A stretch of 64,000 nucleotides of DNA from NCBI RefSeq assembly GCF_002005445.1, contig NZ_CP014692.1, positions 3,492,001-3,556,000 of the forward strand, given 5' to 3'. Positions 1 through 8,976 of the stretch are shown here, piece by piece (position 1 is the stretch's first letter; each line of letters starts with the position of its first letter). This DNA is from Acetobacter aceti. GTDB taxonomy: Bacteria > Pseudomonadota > Alphaproteobacteria > Acetobacterales > Acetobacteraceae. The position numbers and the translations under genes are program-made. The notes under the pieces were generated by a model that saw only the letters and a list, made by a program, of their open reading frames with translations, made no database searches and was not told where the DNA came from.

Positions 1-1
1 T

Positions 2-916
2 CCCTACGTCGCCCGTCTGGGCGAGGTGCGTGGCTGCCGTCTGACCTGCGTGATGGCGGCGCCGATCATTCCGCTCTTTCGCGCGACCTATCCTCAGATC
101 ACCTTCATCACTCCCGAGGAACTGGAGGGCAGCGATCGTTTGAAATCCTTTTATGCCACCTATACGCTTGGACTGTTTTTCGAAGATTCAGCGCATGTGT
201 GGCAACCGAGTGATTTCCGGCTTGTCGGTCTGCATCGTACGGCGGGTTATATTCTGGGTGTCGATCCGACAGAGGAACCGCCTGAGATTGCGCCGGACGA
301 GGATCCGTCACGACCGATCGAGGAGCCTTACGTCTGTATTGCGGCGCAGAGCAGTTCACAGTGCAAATACTGGAACAATCCGGATGGCTGGCGACAGCTC
401 GTAGCGTTTCTGCAGGAGAGCGGCTATCGCGTGATCTGTATTGACCAGAAACCTGTGCATGGCACGGGTATTGTCTGGAATCACATTCCCTATGGAGCAG
501 AGGATCAGACGGGCAACCGGTCTCTGGCCGAGCGTGTGAGATGGTTGCGTCATGCGGCTTTTTTCGTAGGGCTGTCGAGTGGCCTGTCGTGGCTGGCCTG
601 GGCTGCTCGCTGCAGGGTTGTCATGATTTCGGGTTTCACCCATCCGACAAACGAGTTTCATACGCCCTGGCGCATCATCAACTGGCATGCCTGCAACTCC
701 TGCTGGCATGATCCTGCCTGTCGTTTCGATCACAAGGATTTCCTGTGGTGCCCGCGTCACGCGGGCACTGGGCGACAGTTTGAATGCACGCGGCTGATTA
801 CTGTGGAGCATGTGAAGCGGGTGATCAGAACGATTCCGGATTTTTCGTCGGTGAACGTCACTGCGGAGAAGATGGAGGATTCGAAAAACCCCTTTGATGT
901 GAATGTCTGTCAGTAA
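2..916 (+). CDS. Autotransporter strand-loop-strand O-heptosyltransferase, 5' partial
   Basis: The C-terminal ~304 codons are present; the reading frame is open to the first base, so the start lies outside the window. The protein resembles TibC/Aah-type cytosolic heptosyltransferases that O-glycosylate AIDA-like adhesins with ADP-heptose. Seen: a Rossmann-like stretch (PYVCIAAQSSSQCKYW), the FVGLSSGLSWLAWA nucleotide-sugar loop, and four cysteines in CNSCW, WCPRH and FECTRL. These match the metal-binding cysteine cluster known for TibC. The natural substrate would be a strand-loop-strand adhesin such as the protein at 44321-47431, or one encoded just upstream of the window. No terminator is obvious behind it. 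Confidence 0.9.
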   Translation, partial: PYVARLGEVRGCRLTCVMAAPIIPLFRATYPQITFITPEELEGSDRLKSFYATYTLGLFFEDSAHVWQPSDFRLVGLHRTAGYILGVDPTEEPPEIAPDEDPSRPIEEPYVCIAAQSSSQCKYWNNPDGWRQLVAFLQESGYRVICIDQKPVHGTGIVWNHIPYGAEDQTGNRSLAERVRWLRHAAFFVGLSSGLSWLAWAARCRVVMISGFTHPTNEFHTPWRIINWHACNSCWHDPACRFDHKDFLWCPRHAGTGRQFECTRLITVEHVKRVIRTIPDFSSVNVTAEKMEDSKNPFDVNVCQ

Positions 917-1557
917 TTCCATATTTTTTGATCTGAATGCGGGAGATGGACCGGGGAATCTGGTTTCTTTGACGTTGAAGATCGTCAGGCTCATCTGAAT
1001 GGGTATGGCGATCAAACCGAAGCCTTTCCCTTAACTGTGGATTTTGACGTGTTTCACTTCGATCCGTAAAAAGATTGACTCTTTTGGGCGCAAGTAATGG
1101 CAGGCGTCTATCATTTGATCCGGACTCTGAGTTATCTCCTCAAAGACCATTTATAATTCAGGAATTTTCTCTATCTTGGACTGTAGCTTCCCATGCCTGA
1201 TGCCAGTTATTCTCGGTTAGAGCATATCCAGTTTGAATGGACACATTCGAACTGGTGAATATGCTCGATAAACAATGAATTAGAGCAATTCCACTGGGCC
1301 AGAGTTCAGTGGAATTGCTCTAGACGCCACATGTTACCGTCTCGGGAAGGTGTCCATGCGCACATCGTGGTGGGTAGTGTGATCAGAAGGGACGGGAAAA
1401 CCGTGTAAAAGAGAAAACAGCCACAAGAACAGGAGACCTTATGAGAGGATTCGCCCCACGCGGACGAGGCAGCCTGATTCTCTGATGTGTTTTGGCAAAG
1501 ACGGCTGGCTTTCTGTGCGATGATATCGGCAGTATTCTTCTTGCACCGGCAGGCGCT
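917..1557. other. Gene-free spacer of 641 bp
   Basis: No convincing coding sequence is seen on either strand. A 74-codon minus-strand frame (1383-1607) overlaps the end of the GspC-like gene and has no recognisable content. The only structure is the pair of hairpins at 1220-1322. The spacer separates the plus-strand heptosyltransferase from the convergent SPFH/P-ATPase operon. Confidence 0.6.
1220..1322. repeat. Two tandem inverted repeats, each starting with TTAGAGCA
   Basis: The second hairpin has perfect 16-bp arms (1281-1296 and 1307-1322) around a 10-nt loop. The first (about 1220-1239 with 1244-1266) is imperfect, with a G:U pair and a 3-nt bulge. Both begin AGAGCA and end TGCTC, which suggests related copies of an extragenic palindrome. 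They lie between convergent genes and could also act in transcription termination, although no long T run follows. Confidence 0.75.
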
Positions 1558-2073
1558 TCACCAGGCGAGATGCGGGTCCACATGCTTGTGGCTGAGGACG
1601 TGAACACTCTCTATTTTTTCTTTTTCCGACAGAGCCGGTGCTGCATTTTTTGAAAGTGCCTGTGCTGTATATATTGAGAAGATCGGTGCGACCTTTTTGA
1701 TTTCACCGGATCGCTCCAGAGTTACGGCGGCTGGGGTGATGGCTGTGACGGACCATCCGTCCACCTCATCCCCGATCCTGACGACGCGACTTTTCCCGTC
1801 GCCTTTCTCCGGTTTGAAGATCGCACGCCAGTCCTGATTTTTCCCCACTATACCCGAGATATGAAAGCCGCTTTCCTCTGCATGAGACACATCTTTCGGG
1901 TGGCGGTCGGGTTCGAAAAGCGGGCGTGCAAGAATGCTGTGGATCAGGCTGCCCAGCTCACCGGATTCCGCTGGGGAAGAGACAGTCTGTGCGTGGGCAC
2001 AAGCAAAACCCATGATGACAGAAAACCCCACCGTCAGGAGCGACAGCAGTCCGGAACGCACACTGTTCTTCAT
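1558..2073 (-). CDS. Exported GspC/PilP-like protein
   Basis: 171 residues. An N-terminal signal peptide ends near AHAQ (about residue 29). A small beta domain follows with the pattern RPLFEPDRHP, ISGIVG, RAIFKP and VRIGDEVDGWSV, as in the HR region of type II secretion GspC and PilP-like pilotins. No other secretion genes are nearby. The gene is the last of a five-gene operon and its start overlaps the upstream ATPase stop by 4 bp. It is probably periplasmic. Its role with the ATPase and SPFH proteins is unknown; a periplasmic partner is an inference. Confidence 0.7.
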   Translation of the reverse strand: MKNSVRSGLLSLLTVGFSVIMGFACAHAQTVSSPAESGELGSLIHSILARPLFEPDRHPKDVSHAEESGFHISGIVGKNQDWRAIFKPEKGDGKSRVVRIGDEVDGWSVTAITPAAVTLERSGEIKKVAPIFSIYTAQALSKNAAPALSEKEKIESVHVLSHKHVDPHLAW

Positions 2074-4055
2074 GGTGAACTCTTCTGTCCCGGCAGGTCT
2101 GTTTCGTCAAACCGCAGCAGACGTCCGGCATTCGCCAGTCCGGCCAGGGTGGACGCATTATGCAGCACGGCAGCCATGACGGCGCCCTGCGCGCCGAGCA
2201 GGCTGAACGCCGCACAGGTGATGAGGATGCCGGTCCAGCCGACGCCCATGGCGACATTGGTCTGAATGGTCCGGCGACAGCGGCGGCTGAGCCGGATGGC
2301 GGTCCCGAGGCGGCGAAGGTCGGGCTGCATCAGCACGATGTCAGCGGAACTGAGCGCGACATCGGTGCTTTCGGCGCCCATGGCGATTCCGACAGCGCCG
2401 GCGCGCAGTGCGAGCGCATCGTTGATGCCGTCGCCCACGACAAGTGGCAGATGACCGTGCTCAATCTCATTCAGGACGCAGTCCATTTTTCCCGCGGGCA
2501 GGACTTCGGCCTCGATTGTGGTGATCCCGACTTTTGCGCCGACACGCTGCGCGACGGTCAGACGGTCTCCGGTGAGAAGGATCTGACGGGACAGGCCAAG
2601 ATCGCGCAGCGCCTGCATGGCTTGCGGGGCTTCTGGTCGGGCGGTGTCGGACAGCAGCAACCAGCCCATCAGAACACCATTCCTGCTGAGGCAAACAGCC
2701 GGGCCGTCATGATCAGGGGCAGGACCGGAGTCGATCCCCTCTCCTGCCAGCAGGGCTGGACGGCCCATGAGGTGGAGGGTGCCGTCAGGTGTTACGGCAC
2801 GGAGACCGAGACCGTGCTCCTCCTGCACGTCGCTGAAAGTAGATTTCGGCAAAGGCACGGCGCTTTTTGCCAAGGCCCGACTGACGGGATGTGAACTGAG
2901 GTTACCGAGTGTGGCGCCGAGGGACAGGAGTTCAGCCTCCGCAACGCCTTGTGCGGTGATGACGCGATCCAGTGAGAGACGGCCCGTGGTAAGCGTGCCG
3001 GTTTTGTCGATGACCAGAGAAGTGACATCGGCAAGATGTTCGAGAAAGGCTGTGCCGCGTATGAGGATTCCGTGCCGGGCGGCGACAGCGATCGCGGCGA
3101 TGGACGCGGCGGGAGCGGCAAGCACGACGGCGCAGGGACAGGAGGCGACGAGCACGGCAAGCATCGCGGAGGTGGAGCCGGAGGCGAACCACACGGCGAT
3201 GGAGATGGTCATGATGAGCGCCATGTACCGACCCGCATAGCGTTCGAGCAGACGGGTTAACGGTGGTCTGGCCTCTTCAGCAACTTCCATCAGGGCGATG
3301 ATCTGCCCGAGCGCCGTCTCATCGCCAACACGCGTTATTTCGACAGTCAGCACACCGGAAAGATTGATCGTTCCGGCCAGCACACGCTCGCCCGGCGCAA
3401 TCTCGACGGGCACGGACTCACCGGTCAGCGACGCCATGTCGAGTGAGGAGTGGCCAGCAAGGATAAGGCCGTCGGCAGGCACGCGATCGCCGGGGCGGAG
3501 TTCGACGCGGTCGCCGGGGGCAAGCTGGGAGGCGGTGACGGCTTCCGTCGTGCCATCCGGATTGAGGCGGAGCGAGGTGGTGTCGACGAGGCGTTCCAGC
3601 GCCCGGATGGCTTCCTGCGAGCCCAGCAGGGAGCGCTCCTCAAGGACGTGGCCGATGATCATCACGATGGGCAGCAGGGCGGCGGTGAGCAGATCTCCGG
3701 ACGCCCAGGAGGCGAGCATGGCCACGGCGACAAGCTGGTCGGTCAACCCGTGAAGCGAAGGGCGGCGCAGGCTGGCCACAGCGGCGCTCAGGACTGGAGG
3801 CGCGACGAGCAGGGCGGCCCCTGTGGCGGCGAGGTCGGGCACGGCGCTGCCGGCGGAGATCAGATATTTCCAGACCAGCGCAATCATGAGCAGCCAGCAG
3901 GCCACCATCGCCAGCACGAGCTGCGTTCCGAGCTTCCAGCGTTCTGTGAGGCTCATGAGGGTGCCGATGCTACCGGATGGCGCCGCCTTCTGTACACGCT
4001 GGCTGAGACCACGTCCCGCGTTGGGCGCGGAGGAGAAAGCGGTGGTGGCGCTCAT
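2070..4055 (-). CDS. P1B-type heavy-metal-translocating ATPase without metal-binding N-domain
   Basis: 661 residues. Motifs seen: TGES (211-214), SCPC in the transmembrane metal site (305-308), phosphorylated Asp350 in DKTGT, the SHP locus (His389-Pro390) and GDGIND (541-546). No CxxC ferredoxin-like domain precedes the first membrane segments. The last membrane segment carries LHNAST (631-636), where zinc/cadmium pumps usually have Asp and copper pumps usually have MxxSS. The transported metal therefore cannot be assigned. The gene is coupled by 4-bp overlaps to an SPFH gene upstream and a GspC-like gene downstream. Confidence 0.88.
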   Translation of the reverse strand: MSATTAFSSAPNAGRGLSQRVQKAAPSGSIGTLMSLTERWKLGTQLVLAMVACWLLMIALVWKYLISAGSAVPDLAATGAALLVAPPVLSAAVASLRRPSLHGLTDQLVAVAMLASWASGDLLTAALLPIVMIIGHVLEERSLLGSQEAIRALERLVDTTSLRLNPDGTTEAVTASQLAPGDRVELRPGDRVPADGLILAGHSSLDMASLTGESVPVEIAPGERVLAGTINLSGVLTVEITRVGDETALGQIIALMEVAEEARPPLTRLLERYAGRYMALIMTISIAVWFASGSTSAMLAVLVASCPCAVVLAAPAASIAAIAVAARHGILIRGTAFLEHLADVTSLVIDKTGTLTTGRLSLDRVITAQGVAEAELLSLGATLGNLSSHPVSRALAKSAVPLPKSTFSDVQEEHGLGLRAVTPDGTLHLMGRPALLAGEGIDSGPAPDHDGPAVCLSRNGVLMGWLLLSDTARPEAPQAMQALRDLGLSRQILLTGDRLTVAQRVGAKVGITTIEAEVLPAGKMDCVLNEIEHGHLPLVVGDGINDALALRAGAVGIAMGAESTDVALSSADIVLMQPDLRRLGTAIRLSRRCRRTIQTNVAMGVGWTGILITCAAFSLLGAQGAVMAAVLHNASTLAGLANAGRLLRFDETDLPGQKSSP

Positions 4056-5188
4056 GGACTGGTCTCTCCGTCCTGTGTGGCGGGAGGCGGCGTCGAGATC
4101 GGGCCGGGCAGGATGATCTGTCCGGTATCCGGGGCGATGGCGATCATCTGGCCGACCTTCGCAAAGACTTCAGTGACTTTCCTACGCCATGCCTGAAGCG
4201 CGACCGCGTTACGGGCGTTTGACGGAGCGGTGCGTGCGGCGTCTTCCACGGCAGTGATCCCGGCTGTCTGTCCGGCGGCCTGACGAACCATTTCGACAGC
4301 GGTTGCGGTCGCACCCGCCATGATGCCGTCCCGTTCACGTCCAGCTTCCTGCAGAATCCGTTCCGCATCTGTATGAGCGGCGGCGATATTCTGCGCGGCC
4401 GCCTGTTCGGCGGTCAGCACCTGATCGAACGCCTGCTTGGCGCGAGGGGGCAGCACGACCATGAGATCAATGCGGACGACTTCAATACCGGGGTCGGTAT
4501 AGGAACCGCGCAGAGCTGCAAGGCGGGCGTTTACCATCGAGAGAAGCTGATCCCGCAGAACAGAACGCCGGATCGACAGAGCCTCGTCGGCGTCGGTTGC
4601 GTTGAGCGGTGTATGCACGACGAGAAAATCTTCCACCGGATGAGAGGCGGCGACATCAGTTGCAGCGGCGTAAAAGATGCGTCTCAGTGCAGGTGGGATA
4701 TGATTGCGCGCCTGCATATAGGGGACCGGGCGAACGATGCGGTAGAATAGCGTTGCATCGAGACGGACGACATTGCCGTCGCCGGTCAGCAGATAGCTGG
4801 AATTCGCCGCGTCCCGGCTTTTTTCCATGTGGTAGAAATCATCGGATTCCTGAAGTTCGAGATCCGTTTCGTCGCTGTTGTAATCGGTGTTGTCACGGGT
4901 GACATGCAGGGAGAGCTGCTTGTCGCGCGCAGGAAGGAAATACACGCTTTCGAAGGGTTTTGGCAGTGCCGCGACAAGACCGGACTGCCTGACGGAGACG
5001 ATCTTTCCGTAGCGCAGGACAATTGCGTTACTGTCAGCCGGGACGGAACGGATATTGCCTGTCAGCCAGACGAGGCCAAGCAGGATCGTGATACCGCCCA
5101 GCACCGTGAATGCGAGGCGGACAGACTGTTCCAGTGCGCCATCCTGCGGAGGATCGCCGTCGGGTATGACAGGCGTGTCAGATGTCAT
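4052..5188 (-). CDS. SPFH/prohibitin-family membrane protein, HflK-like
   Basis: 378 residues. There is one N-terminal membrane segment (about 25-48), then an SPFH domain (ADSNAIVLRYGKI onward) and an Ala/Glu-rich coiled coil (about 265-320). The C-terminal tail is Pro/Thr-rich. The family forms HflK/HflC or stomatin-like scaffolds in the inner membrane. The true hflKC genes normally sit beside hflX/hfq or degP, whereas this copy is embedded in a P-type ATPase operon. A specialised scaffold role is inferred. The start overlaps the upstream gene by 4 bp. Confidence 0.82.
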   Translation of the reverse strand: MTSDTPVIPDGDPPQDGALEQSVRLAFTVLGGITILLGLVWLTGNIRSVPADSNAIVLRYGKIVSVRQSGLVAALPKPFESVYFLPARDKQLSLHVTRDNTDYNSDETDLELQESDDFYHMEKSRDAANSSYLLTGDGNVVRLDATLFYRIVRPVPYMQARNHIPPALRRIFYAAATDVAASHPVEDFLVVHTPLNATDADEALSIRRSVLRDQLLSMVNARLAALRGSYTDPGIEVVRIDLMVVLPPRAKQAFDQVLTAEQAAAQNIAAAHTDAERILQEAGRERDGIMAGATATAVEMVRQAAGQTAGITAVEDAARTAPSNARNAVALQAWRRKVTEVFAKVGQMIAIAPDTGQIILPGPISTPPPATQDGETSP

Positions 5189-6228
5189 GGACGAGAGCCA
5201 TTGGCGGGAGTGGGTAGTGACGCCGGGATGCTTTGCGTCGCGTTCTGGAGGCCGGTCAGCGCATTGAAAGGTGGAGCATCCGTGCGCATCACGAGGCGGG
5301 TGTTCCGTCCGACGAGGCTGTTCAGCGTGTCGAGTGTGCGCAGGGTGGTGTACAGGTCAGGATTTCTGGCGTAGCTTTCAGCGTAAATCCGGGCCGCGTC
5401 CGCACGGGCGCGGGCTTCCGTGGTGGCGGCTTCGGCTTTCGCCTGAGCGACGATGATGCGGGCGTCGCGCTCCGCGTCCGATTTCACTGCTGCGGCCCGA
5501 CGCAGACCTTCGGCGGTGCGTGCGGCGGCGACGGTTTCACGTTCCGCCCGCATGCGGGCCACTGTCGCGCTCAGGGTCTCAGCGGGCAGGCTGAGCCGTT
5601 CGATCCCGACCTGATCGATATGAATGCCGTAAATCGCTTCGACCTGGGCCTGAAGCGCGTTCAGAAGTTTTGTTTCGAATTCGGCGATTCTGACTTCGTG
5701 CGGATCGGTATTGACGAGATTCCGCAAGGGGAAATCACTGGCGACGATCTGGAGCATCGAGCCGAGCAGGGATCTGAGCTGGCGTGCGGCCTCGTCCGGC
5801 TCGTTGCCGGTTGCCCTCAGAAAGTGCCGGATATGTTCAGGATCACTGGAGACGGACCAGGCCAGATAGGCCTGAATCAGCACGCGCAGGCCGTCACGGG
5901 TGCCGACGTCCTGTAATCCGCCAGAGGTCGTGCGGGTCTGAAGGTCCACCACCTGCCCTGTTTCAAGTGGAGCCGGTAGTTTCCAGAGGAGACCTGGTTC
6001 CGTGCGAACCCGGACCGGCGCGCCGAACCGTGTCACCACGACGGCTTTGCCGGTTTCGACCGTGAAGGATGTGGCGGCGGACAGGGCGGCGCAGAAGACC
6101 AGTCCGGCGATGCTGAAGCGGATGATCAGACCGGAAAGGGTCTTTTTCTTCTCTGTCCCGGTTCCGGAAAGATGGGAGACATGAGCTTCGTCCGCTCCGG
6201 GAGGAAGGCGTGTTACCGGTGCGTTCAT
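5185..6228 (-). CDS. SPFH-family membrane protein, HflC-like
   Basis: 347 residues. A membrane segment lies at about 35-55, followed by FTVETGKAVVVTRFGAPVR, the start of an SPFH domain. The pattern GIHIDQVGIERLSLP is typical of HflC, and a helical Ala/Arg/Glu-rich region (about 225-285) probably mediates oligomerisation. It is the second SPFH gene of the operon, overlapping both neighbours by 4 bp, which fits co-assembly in fixed proportion. HflC proper modulates FtsH; whether this paralogue does is unknown. Confidence 0.82.
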   Translation of the reverse strand: MNAPVTRLPPGADEAHVSHLSGTGTEKKKTLSGLIIRFSIAGLVFCAALSAATSFTVETGKAVVVTRFGAPVRVRTEPGLLWKLPAPLETGQVVDLQTRTTSGGLQDVGTRDGLRVLIQAYLAWSVSSDPEHIRHFLRATGNEPDEAARQLRSLLGSMLQIVASDFPLRNLVNTDPHEVRIAEFETKLLNALQAQVEAIYGIHIDQVGIERLSLPAETLSATVARMRAERETVAAARTAEGLRRAAAVKSDAERDARIIVAQAKAEAATTEARARADAARIYAESYARNPDLYTTLRTLDTLNSLVGRNTRLVMRTDAPPFNALTGLQNATQSIPASLPTPANGSRP

Positions 6229-8027
6229 TTCGGAGCCGTTCTGTCATCAGGAGGAAGCTGACCGGATTGCGTTTCACGCAGATCCAGAAGACTGCGGGAG
6301 ATATGGCTATCGACCACGGTGACGGCCGCGTCACGAAGGCTGGTTTTCAGAGCCGCGAGGTAATATTCGAACACGAAGGCATGGCCGCCTGCCTGCCAGG
6401 CTTTGTCGTCGCCTGTCATTCTGGCGGTGTCGGCGCGGGCGGCGTTCCGGATTGTTGCTGCTTCGGCCAGAGAAGATGACTGCGCCGTATAGGCGTCGCG
6501 TCGCGCCAGGGCTGTTGTTCCCGCCGCACGGGTATATTCTTCGGCGATGCTCATCCGGGCTTTGATCTCCGCGGCCTGTACGGCACGCCAGGATTTCGCC
6601 GCGGCGGGTGGGGGCTGCACGGAATCGATGAGGAGAGCGACGACCTCTATCCCCGAATGGTTACGGTCGAGATCCTTTTGCAGATTCATCGAGATGATTT
6701 CAGCCATTTTATCACGACGTGTCGCCATGACGCCATCCAGAGTCTCCGACGCGAAAAAGGTGACCAGATCGTGGCGTGCGAGTGAACGGACCAGCTCGTT
6801 GGGTGAAGAGACGTTATACAGCGCGTCCATGGCTCCCTGGTCGGAGAGGCGGACACGATAGAGAATACGCAGATTGATTGTCAGAGCTTCGAATCCGGCC
6901 TGACCGTCATTGCTGCGGGCGACAAGATAGGACGCAGCATCGGACGCGTTTTCCCACAGGCGATTTGCGCTGTCAGGCGCCTCACCTTCCGCAGTGGAAG
7001 TGTCGGCGACGATTTTCGTAATGTCCGATGTATCCGCAATAACGGTGGAGCGAATGGTGCCGAACTCGGTCAGTCGGACGTAGCCGAACGGTCGAGGCAC
7101 GATAAGATGGAGACCCGGGCTCAGAACGGCACGAGGCGCACCGAGAAACTCGTAAACGCCTCTTTGATTCTGGTCTATTTTCACAACACCACTGAACGAC
7201 CAGACAAGCAGGATCATCGCGATGGTCACAGGCCAAAAAGCCTGACGAACGAATTTGAGTGCCCAGCTTCTTTCGAAATCAACTCCGAACTGTGTTTTCA
7301 GAAGGAGAGCAAGGTGAGCGGGGTGCAGGAGGTGGGGGGCATCAAAGAGCAGGTTGCCGATTGCGGATGGAGCTTGACCGGTGGGCAGAAACCAGCGGAT
7401 GACGCATCTGACAAGGAGTTCACAGGCGGCGCAGATCAGAAGCCAGCAGGGAATTTTCCAAAGCCACATTGGAAGTATCATGCCGCCAGCAGCGCAGCCG
7501 GTGAGAAATCCGGCAAGCGCCAGAGAGAGGACAACGCTCCGCAGCAGGGCCATCAGGCCGCGTGCCTCCGGAGTGCTGCTGTGTACCCTGATAGCGAGGG
7601 CGCGCTCCTGAAACAGGACGATAAAGGCCAGGAGGAGACTGAGTCCGGAGGCGACACTGAGTGCGTTGTGGCTGAATTGGGCCATATCGCCCGCCTGCCC
7701 TGTCGCGCGACCTGCAAGCACGAGGGCGGAGAGGGAGAGCACCCCTGGCAACAGGTCCGTAAGCCAGTTGGAAGCCGTGACAGCATCGGCATCGACAGAA
7801 GTGTTTCTCCGGAGACGGAGGCAGAGCAATGTGCCGAAGATTCCAGCGATGATCAGGCAGAGATCGCCAGTCAGGATGCCGGACAGGGGTGTTTTCGCCA
7901 GCAGTGCGGCGAAGCTGGTCTGACTGGCCGTGTGTCTACGGGCAACCAGAACGATGCCTGTAATAAGAGGAAGAATGACGAGCGCTATAGCGCCGGTGAG
8001 GATCAGTCCTCGCCGTGCTGCGTTCAT
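6225..8027 (-). CDS. Polytopic SPFH-domain protein, first gene of the SPFH/P-ATPase operon
   Basis: About 600 residues. The N-terminal half is strongly hydrophobic with several predicted membrane spans. The C-terminal half is an SPFH domain (KIDQNQRGVYEFLGAPR) followed by a helical region. HflK/C proteins normally have a single span, so the polytopic N-terminus is unusual. ATG at 8027 has an upstream GGAG; a GTG at 8069 would add 14 residues. The gene heads five overlapping genes, so the promoter should lie at about 8030-8160. Confidence 0.78.
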   Translation of the reverse strand: MNAARRGLILTGAIALVILPLITGIVLVARRHTASQTSFAALLAKTPLSGILTGDLCLIIAGIFGTLLCLRLRRNTSVDADAVTASNWLTDLLPGVLSLSALVLAGRATGQAGDMAQFSHNALSVASGLSLLLAFIVLFQERALAIRVHSSTPEARGLMALLRSVVLSLALAGFLTGCAAGGMILPMWLWKIPCWLLICAACELLVRCVIRWFLPTGQAPSAIGNLLFDAPHLLHPAHLALLLKTQFGVDFERSWALKFVRQAFWPVTIAMILLVWSFSGVVKIDQNQRGVYEFLGAPRAVLSPGLHLIVPRPFGYVRLTEFGTIRSTVIADTSDITKIVADTSTAEGEAPDSANRLWENASDAASYLVARSNDGQAGFEALTINLRILYRVRLSDQGAMDALYNVSSPNELVRSLARHDLVTFFASETLDGVMATRRDKMAEIISMNLQKDLDRNHSGIEVVALLIDSVQPPPAAAKSWRAVQAAEIKARMSIAEEYTRAAGTTALARRDAYTAQSSSLAEAATIRNAARADTARMTGDDKAWQAGGHAFVFEYYLAALKTSLRDAAVTVVDSHISRSLLDLRETQSGQLPPDDRTAPK

Positions 8028-8161
8028 ATGACGGACGGTCTCCGGTTTTTGGCTTTCGTATGTTGCCACAATTACCGTATATCCTCGCCGTACCCTATAA
8101 ATCTTTCTGCGTTATACGGACGGGAACAGGTTTGTTTATTAAAGTATTGTGAAAGCCGCAT

Positions 8162-8848
8162 TCAGATCTCGCACCATTTGCGCAGCAGATTGTGATAGCT
8201 GTTGGTGAGCGTCAGGATCGCCGGATCACCCTCCTTCGTGCGGGAACGCAGATCGATGATTGCGCGGTCGAGGTCAAAAAGGATGGCGCGGCATGATGCT
8301 TCAGGCACAAGGGATTGAATCCAGAAAAACGATGCCAGACGCACGCCGCGTGTGACGACCGCTACAGAATGGATCATCGTGGTGGGATAAATGATCAGAT
8401 CTCCTGCCGGGAGGCGTACCTGCTCGGTACCGGCATTCGTTTCGAGTTCGAGGTCGCCGCCGTCGTACTCCTCCGGTTCGCTGAGAAATAGAGTAGCCGA
8501 CAGATCGGCACGCATCATCTGACCGTTACTTCCGGGAATGATCTGCACTGAATTATCGACATGTGCGCCATAGGTCATGCCGGTTTCGTAGCGATTGAAC
8601 ATCGGTGGACAGATCAGACGCGGCAGCGCGAGGCTGCGCAGGAGAAGGTTGCGCCCGAGTGCCGCAGCGACGATTTTCCGGGCTTCGGCTGCTTTTTCAC
8701 ATTCCGGATCAAGCTGCCGGTTCTTTTTCACATGAACTGCCTGAATACCGGCTGTTTCGCGCCCGTCGATCCAGCGTCCTTCATCCAGAAGTCTCCGGCA
8801 TTCCGAAATTTCATCCGGATTCAGGATCTTTTCCATATGGACGGGCAT
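8162..8848 (-). CDS. PKHD-type Fe(II)/2-oxoglutarate hydroxylase
   Basis: 228 residues, the usual length of the PiuC/YbiX family. Iron ligands are visible as His96 and Asp98 (GAHVDN) and His160 (MIHSV), with 2-oxoglutarate-binding Arg170 (VTRGVRLASFFW). The start at 8848 is chosen because AGGAAA precedes it and the family begins with a similar M-x-H-x-x-K-x-L. Upstream in-frame codons to 8926 look untranslated. In many proteobacteria the family accompanies iron-uptake receptors, but none is adjacent here. A second copy lies at 26082-26771. Confidence 0.88.
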   Translation of the reverse strand: MPVHMEKILNPDEISECRRLLDEGRWIDGRETAGIQAVHVKKNRQLDPECEKAAEARKIVAAALGRNLLLRSLALPRLICPPMFNRYETGMTYGAHVDNSVQIIPGSNGQMMRADLSATLFLSEPEEYDGGDLELETNAGTEQVRLPAGDLIIYPTTMIHSVAVVTRGVRLASFFWIQSLVPEASCRAILFDLDRAIIDLRSRTKEGDPAILTLTNSYHNLLRKWCEI

Positions 8849-8976
8849 TGGGGATTTTCCTGTGATTGAAGAGACTGAAAACGCAAAATACCGCCGCCTC
8901 TCAAAGAGAAAGGCGGCGGCAGTCACGGTGATTGAATTATCCAGACGAAGACGTCCGGCTGATATTTCCTGCCCGT

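Noticed and set aside
356..1015. 219-codon minus-strand frame
   Set aside because: It is antisense to the heptosyltransferase; no family pattern and no ribosome site.
7107..8195. 362-codon plus-strand open frame
   Set aside because: It lies opposite the SPFH gene, is rich in Glu/Gln/Gly without any family pattern, and has no ribosome site. It is an antisense shadow of a high-GC gene.
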